A DNA stretch of 64,000 nucleotides from Candidatus Geothrix skivensis. Its GTDB lineage: Bacteria > Acidobacteriota > Holophagae > Holophagales > Holophagaceae. Shown in pieces: positions 60,027 through 64,000 of the stretch (positions are counted from its first letter, which is position 1; each line of letters begins with the position of its first letter). The stretch spans positions 370,001-434,000 of the forward strand of contig JADKIO010000005.1 of NCBI GenBank assembly GCA_016721195.1, given 5' to 3'. The notes under the pieces were generated by a model. That model saw nothing but the letters and a program-made list of their open reading frames with translations. It searched no databases and was not told where the DNA came from. Made by a program: the position numbers and the translations under genes.

Positions 60027-61283
60027 ATGGACCTCCTGCTGGTCGAGGACAAGGACAGCTTCCGGCGCCTGCTGAGCCAGGCCCTGGAGGGCACGGTCTG
60101 GAAGACCCTGGCGGTGGCGGATCCCCAGGAGGCCCTCCGCGCCCTGGAGGAACGGCCCTTTCACGTGCTGGTCACGGACCTGCGCCTGCCGGGCATGAGC
60201 GGCCTCGAGCTCATCCGCCGGGCCCGACGCCTGCACCCGGGCCTGCGGGTGGTGCTCATGTCGGCCTTTGGCGAGCCCAGGGACATCGTCGAGGCCATGC
60301 GCCTGGGCGCCGATGACTTCCTGCCCAAGCCCTTCGACCTGGATGCCTTCCTGGCCCTGCTGGACCGCCTGCGGGCTCTGGTGGGGGCCCCACCGCCGGA
60401 TCCCGCCGAACCCTGGATCGCCCACAGCCCGGCCATGCTGGCCCTGGACGGGGCCCTGCGCCAGGCGGCGGCGACCCCGCTGCCCGTGCTCTTCCGCGGC
60501 CCCCGTGGCTCAGGCCGGGAGCGCTGCGCCCGGCGCCTCCACACCCTGCGGCACCCGGCGGCGCCCTACCTGACCCTGCCCGCGGCCATCCTGGGCCCCG
60601 AGGGGCCCGACCCCCGTCTGCTCCAGTTGCTGGAGGGCGGCAGCCTCTTCCTGCCGGGGCTGGAGCACCTGTCCGCCGGGGCGGTGGGAGCCTTGGCCAG
60701 GGCCATGGATGCCGGCCCCGGCACCCGCCTGGCCTGGATGGGCAGTGTGGAGTCCGAGGTTCAGCTGCCCCCGGAAATTACCCAGCGGCTGGGGGCCCTG
60801 GAACTGCGGGTACCGCCCCTGAAGGAACGGCGCGAAGACCTGCTGGCGCTGACCCGCCAGCTGCTGGACCAGGCCGCCAAGCGGGAGGGGCGGCCCATGC
60901 CCTGGCTGGAGCGCAGTGCGGAACGGCAGCTCCTGGACCACTCCTGGCCCGGCAATGTTCGTGAGCTGGAAGTCCTGGTGGGGCGCACCCTCCTCTTTTC
61001 CGAAGGGCATGCCATCCGCTCCTTCCCGGACCTGGGCCTGGGGCAGGAGGCTCCCCTCTGTCTGCCCTGGCCGGTGGCCGGCGGCCTGGATGGGATGCTC
61101 AAGGCCGTGGCCTGGGGCGCGGAGGGAAAACTGCTGGAGCGGGCCCTCGCGATGGCCGCCGGTGACCTGCCCCGGGCCTCGGAATCCCTGGGGCTCACGG
61201 TGCGGACCCTCGCTCAGCGCTTGCGGGAGCATGGCATCCCTCTGGAAGATGGAGAACGCAGCGCTTCCCGGAAGTCCCCATGA
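60027..61283 (+). CDS. degenerate NtrC-like response regulator
   Basis: 418 residues. Receiver domain intact: Asp51 (VLVTDLRLPGMSG) and Lys101 (LPKPF). The middle retains an AAA+ outline (RGPRGSGRERCARRLH where Walker A should be, GGSLFLPG where Walker B GGTLFLDE should be, SWPGNVRELEVLVGRTLL) but the Walker A Lys, Walker B acidic pair and the GAFTGA loop are all lacking. C-terminal Fis-like helix-turn-helix (RASESLGLTVRTLAQRLREHGI). It should bind DNA and be phosphorylated, but not hydrolyse ATP or open sigma-54 promoters. Overlaps moxR by four bases. Confidence 0.88.
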   Translation: MDLLLVEDKDSFRRLLSQALEGTVWKTLAVADPQEALRALEERPFHVLVTDLRLPGMSGLELIRRARRLHPGLRVVLMSAFGEPRDIVEAMRLGADDFLPKPFDLDAFLALLDRLRALVGAPPPDPAEPWIAHSPAMLALDGALRQAAATPLPVLFRGPRGSGRERCARRLHTLRHPAAPYLTLPAAILGPEGPDPRLLQLLEGGSLFLPGLEHLSAGAVGALARAMDAGPGTRLAWMGSVESEVQLPPEITQRLGALELRVPPLKERREDLLALTRQLLDQAAKREGRPMPWLERSAERQLLDHSWPGNVRELEVLVGRTLLFSEGHAIRSFPDLGLGQEAPLCLPWPVAGGLDGMLKAVAWGAEGKLLERALAMAAGDLPRASESLGLTVRTLAQRLREHGIPLEDGERSASRKSP

Positions 61284-62254
61284 CCCAGATCCCGCCCATC
61301 CTCATCTCCCCGTCCCAGGATCGGGCCGGGGTCCGCACCGCGGCCCAGGCCGGATTGACGGCCCTCCAGGCGGTGGTGGTGGGGAAGGAGGCCCAGGTGC
61401 GGCGGGCCTTTGCGGCCATGCTGGCGGGCGGCCACGTGCTGCTGGAAGACCTGCCGGGGGTGGGGAAGACCACCCTGGCCAAGGGCCTCTCCCGCATCCT
61501 CGGCGGCAGCTTCCAGCGGGTGCAGGGCACCAACGACCTCCTGCCTTCAGATCTCCTGGGCGTCCACCTCTGGGATGCCAAGGAGCAGGGCTTCCGCTTC
61601 CAGCCGGGTCCGGTGTTCTGCCACGTCCTGCTCCTGGACGAGCTGAACCGCATCGGCCCCAAGACCCAGAGCGCCATGCTCGAAGCCATGGTGGAGGGGC
61701 AGGTCACCCTGGACCGCAGCACCCACAAGCTGCCGGAGCCCTTCTTCGTCATCGCCACCCAGAACCCGCTGGATCACGCGGGTACCTTCCCCCTGCCCGA
61801 AAGCCAGCTGGACCGCTTCTCCTGCACCATCCACCTGGGCTACCCGGACCGGCAGGCCGAACGGCTCATCCTCACCGGGGCGGCGGGCTCGGAGCGTCTG
61901 GACACGCTGTCGCCGGTGCTGGACCTGGATGGCTGGCGCCTGGCCCGCCAGGCGGTGCGTGCCGTGAAGGTGTCCGAGGCGGTCCTCGACTACGTGGAGC
62001 GGATGGTGGAGCGCATCCGCTCCGGCGGCGGCTTCTGTTCCACCCGCGCCGCCAAGCACTGGCTGGGCCTGGCCCAGGCGGAGGCCTGGCTGGAGGGCCG
62101 CGACTTCATCACGCCGGACGATCTGCAGCGCACGCTTTCGGACACCATGGCCCACCGCGGCAGCCTGGATGACCGCCGCCTCAACCGGGGCGATCGCCGC
62201 GAGCAGCTGACCAGGCTGCTGCAAGAGCTCCCGGTGGGGTGGACCGGTGCGTGA
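61280..62254 (+). CDS. MoxR-family AAA+ ATPase
   Basis: 324-residue chaperone-type ATPase. Walker A DLPGVGKTTLAKG, Walker B LLLDELNR, sensor 1 IATQNP, and the MoxR segments ESQLDRFSCTIHLGYPD and GTNDLLPSDLLGV. MoxR proteins usually act with von Willebrand-factor proteins encoded next to them in metalloenzyme or stress assembly, but none follows here; a RodZ-like gene does. Start ATG overlaps the regulator stop, and the end overlaps the next GTG by eight bases. Confidence 0.93.
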   Translation: MTQIPPILISPSQDRAGVRTAAQAGLTALQAVVVGKEAQVRRAFAAMLAGGHVLLEDLPGVGKTTLAKGLSRILGGSFQRVQGTNDLLPSDLLGVHLWDAKEQGFRFQPGPVFCHVLLLDELNRIGPKTQSAMLEAMVEGQVTLDRSTHKLPEPFFVIATQNPLDHAGTFPLPESQLDRFSCTIHLGYPDRQAERLILTGAAGSERLDTLSPVLDLDGWRLARQAVRAVKVSEAVLDYVERMVERIRSGGGFCSTRAAKHWLGLAQAEAWLEGRDFITPDDLQRTLSDTMAHRGSLDDRRLNRGDRREQLTRLLQELPVGWTGA

Positions 62255-63059
62255 CGAGGAAACCGTTGGTCAGCTGATCCAGCGCGCCCGCAAGGCCAGG
62301 GACCTCTCACTGGAAGCCCTGGCCAAGGAGTTGAAGCTGCCCCTGCGGCACCTGGAGGCCATCGAAGGGGATCACTGGGAAGCGCTGCCCCCGGGCCGGG
62401 CCCGGCCCCTGGCCCGCCAGCTGGCCGCGCGCCTGGAGGTGGATCTGGAGTACCACACCGGCGCCTTCCAGATCGTGCCGGGCGCTCAGGAACGCGAGGC
62501 ACCGGATCCCCGGCAGGAGCGCCTCGAGCACGTGGTGATGGGCCTGCTGTCCGCCGCCTCCGTGGCCGTGGTGCTGTGGTTGGTCGTGCCGGGGCCCAGC
62601 CTGGGGCGCAAGCCACCGCCGAGCTACCTCACGGGCCTCACCAGGCTCACGCCGCCGCCCCCCCCAGCCCCCTCTGCCTCGCCCTATCCGGTGCTGGGGG
62701 AGCTCCTGCCGGAGGCGCCGGTGAACGAGCAGGGAGTGCTCATCAGCCTGCGCAGCCTGGGCGAATGCCCGGTGCGCCTCGAGCCCCAGGCAGATCTGGG
62801 CGGCGAACTCCAGGTTCGCACCCTCCGGGTGTCGGAGCCCTGGCGGCTGCGGGTGAAGGGGCCCTTCGCACTGTTCCTCGAAGATGCGGGGGTGGTGAAC
62901 CTGGAAGTGGGGGGGCGGCGCATCGCCCACGGCGGCAGTGTGGGCGAGGCCTGGACTGGGCAGTTCGATGGCGAAGGGCGCTGGCTCCAGCCCAAGCCCC
63001 CTGAGCTCCCCGCTGCGGCCCCCGTGCGCGATGATGATGAGGATGGACCTCGGCCATGA
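62247..63059 (+). CDS. RodZ-like helix-turn-helix membrane protein
   Basis: 270 residues. N-terminal HTH (GQLIQRARKARDLSLEALAKELKLPLRHLEAIEGDHWEALPPGRARPLARQLAARLEVD), one membrane helix (VVMGLLSAASVAVVLWLVV), a Pro-rich linker and a periplasmic beta domain (VLISLRSLGECPVRLEPQADLGGELQVRTLRVSEPWRLRVKGPFALFLEDAGVVNLEVGGR), the layout of RodZ/DUF4115 proteins, which link MreB to the wall. The N-terminal HTH segment is typical. GTG 62247 overlaps moxR. Lacks a strongly basic juxtamembrane stretch, so a true RodZ role is likely but not certain. Confidence 0.85.
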   Translation: MRDEETVGQLIQRARKARDLSLEALAKELKLPLRHLEAIEGDHWEALPPGRARPLARQLAARLEVDLEYHTGAFQIVPGAQEREAPDPRQERLEHVVMGLLSAASVAVVLWLVVPGPSLGRKPPPSYLTGLTRLTPPPPPAPSASPYPVLGELLPEAPVNEQGVLISLRSLGECPVRLEPQADLGGELQVRTLRVSEPWRLRVKGPFALFLEDAGVVNLEVGGRRIAHGGSVGEAWTGQFDGEGRWLQPKPPELPAAAPVRDDDEDGPRP

Positions 63060-64000
63060 CCATGCATCCGATCGTTGAGCGGTTCCTCCAGGGGGGGCTC
63101 CCCGAGCCCATGGCCATGGCCCTGGTGGGCGGCAGCCTGCCGGTGCCCACCCGGGACCTGCTGCAGGCCCTGGCCTACGCGGGCCTGAGGGACACCCCCT
63201 ACACGAAGAGGGCCTTGGACTTCTTCGCGACCATGCCGGAGACCTTGCTCACCGGGATGATGGTCGAGCTCTTCGATCCTCCCAAGCCCCTGCAGCTGGT
63301 GCTCTGCCACCGCAAGGAGATCCCCCTCCTGGAGACGGTGCTGCTGAACCCCTCGCTCACCTCAGCCATCGTGGAGGCCTCGGTGCCCAGCCTGCCCGGC
63401 GCGGTGCTGGAGGTGGTGCTGAACAACCAGGTGCTCTGGATGCAGTGCCACCGCATCCTGGACCTCCTGGAGGAGCACCCCGAGGGGGAATACGTCATCA
63501 AGCGGCGCGTCAACGAGTTCCGCTTCGATGTGCTGCGCCTGATCCCGGAAGAGGTGAAGCGACAGCGCCTGGAGATCATCGATGAGGTGGAGGCTGGCCG
63601 CCTGGACCGGGCCTGGTCCGAGCTGCCGCTGCCCAAGGAGAAATCGAAGGAGGAGGCCGACGCCGAGGTCGAGTCCGAGGAAATGGCCGCGGAACGGCGA
63701 CTGCTCTCGCAAAGACCGCTCCTGGACGACGAGGGCAACGAGATCACCCTCACCCTCACCCAGCGGATGTCCAAGCTCAGTACCAACCAGAAGATCATGC
63801 TCGCCATCAAGGGTGGCAAGGAAGAACGCGCCATCCTCATCCGCGAGGCCAACCGGCTCATCCAGGTGAACGTGATGCGCAACGGCCGCATCTCGGAAGG
63901 CGAGGTTGCCTACATCGCCCAGATGCGCACGGTGAACGAGGAAGTGCTCCGCATCATCTCCAACAGCCGCGAGTGGATGAAGAAGTACCCCATCACCAAG
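63056..64000 (+). CDS. uncharacterised protein, 3' end outside window
   Basis: At least 315 residues; still open at the window edge. Starts ATG 63056 overlapping the RodZ-like stop (ATGA). All-helical and soluble: short helices in pairs (LLQALAYAGLRDTPYTKRALDFFATMP, LLETVLLNPSLTSAIVEASVPSLPGAVLEVVLNNQVLW) resemble HEAT-like repeats. A highly acidic Lys/Glu stretch follows (~196-216), then LTQRMSKLSTNQKIMLAIKGGKEERAILIREANRLIQVNVMRNGRISEGEVAYIAQMRTVNEEVLRIISNSREWMKKYPITK, a strongly conserved-looking block. No family name can be given. Fourth gene of the overlapping run from 60027. Confidence 0.82.
   Translation, partial: MTMHPIVERFLQGGLPEPMAMALVGGSLPVPTRDLLQALAYAGLRDTPYTKRALDFFATMPETLLTGMMVELFDPPKPLQLVLCHRKEIPLLETVLLNPSLTSAIVEASVPSLPGAVLEVVLNNQVLWMQCHRILDLLEEHPEGEYVIKRRVNEFRFDVLRLIPEEVKRQRLEIIDEVEAGRLDRAWSELPLPKEKSKEEADAEVESEEMAAERRLLSQRPLLDDEGNEITLTLTQRMSKLSTNQKIMLAIKGGKEERAILIREANRLIQVNVMRNGRISEGEVAYIAQMRTVNEEVLRIISNSREWMKKYPITK

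Overview
The window is GC-rich bacterial chromosomal DNA, densely coding, with many 1-4 base overlaps between consecutive genes. It opens inside a 23S rRNA gene, followed by a complete 5S rRNA gene. The gene set fits a Gram-negative, flagellated, metabolically versatile and possibly anaerobic bacterium: outer-membrane barrel, lipoproteins, flgF/flgG/flgA, pyruvate phosphate dikinase, C4-dicarboxylate carriers, a long-type isocitrate lyase, and an ImuB/DnaE2 mutagenesis pair. My best guess is Acidobacteriota, class Holophagae (Geothrix-like). That guess rests on overall gene content, not on a database search; the 23S sequence would settle it.

Layout. 1-2.7 kb: rRNA and terminator. 2.8-9.4 kb: ppdK, then an overlapping operon of ettA, a small membrane protein, a Dnmt2-type methyltransferase and a nucleoside-phosphorylase-like protein. 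9.4-15.7 kb: comEC on the minus strand, then an NtrC-type regulator, a secreted protein and a pseudokinase fused to a TonB-like C-terminus. 15.9-18.2 kb: rnhA and lat (minus) divergent from moaE. 18.3-23.7 kb: an accessory segment with a three-gene secreted FecR/coiled-coil/PDZ-thioredoxin operon and a lipoprotein gene, punctuated by two broken copies of moaE, one of which still carries the start of lat. 23.7-34 kb: small membrane proteins, imuB-dnaE2, a YgjP-like protease, a CvfB-like protein, HutD, and a membrane-protein gene bracketed by inverted 20-bp repeats. 34-43.6 kb: a Ski2-like helicase, DUF2911-TPR protein, SPOR-NlpC/P60 lipoprotein, diiron protein, cold-shock protein, flgF-flgG-flgA and a DUF1292-like protein. 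43.7-50 kb: isocitrate lyase divergent from a fused LeuD-LeuC-type hydro-lyase, which is followed by an L,D-transpeptidase/Mur-ligase fusion. 50-57.4 kb: a broken mazG copy, outer-membrane barrel, intact mazG, D-malate/tartrate-type dehydrogenase and two dicarboxylate carriers. 57.6-64 kb: phosphoribosyltransferase-like protein, an AroD-AroE fusion, then a tightly overlapping run of a degenerate NtrC-type regulator, MoxR ATPase, RodZ-like protein and an unknown protein that runs off the window.

How the genes fit together. C4-acid metabolism is a clear theme (dehydrogenase, DASS and Dcu carriers, isocitrate lyase, fused hydro-lyase, PPDK for return to PEP). Translation and tRNA modification are linked in the ettA-dnmt2 operon. 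The least ordinary items are the apparently cytoplasmic L,D-transpeptidase/Mur-ligase fusion, the bacterial Dnmt2, the pseudokinase-TonB protein, and two places where a broken partial copy of a housekeeping gene (moaE, mazG) and the intact copy lie on either side of accessory envelope genes.
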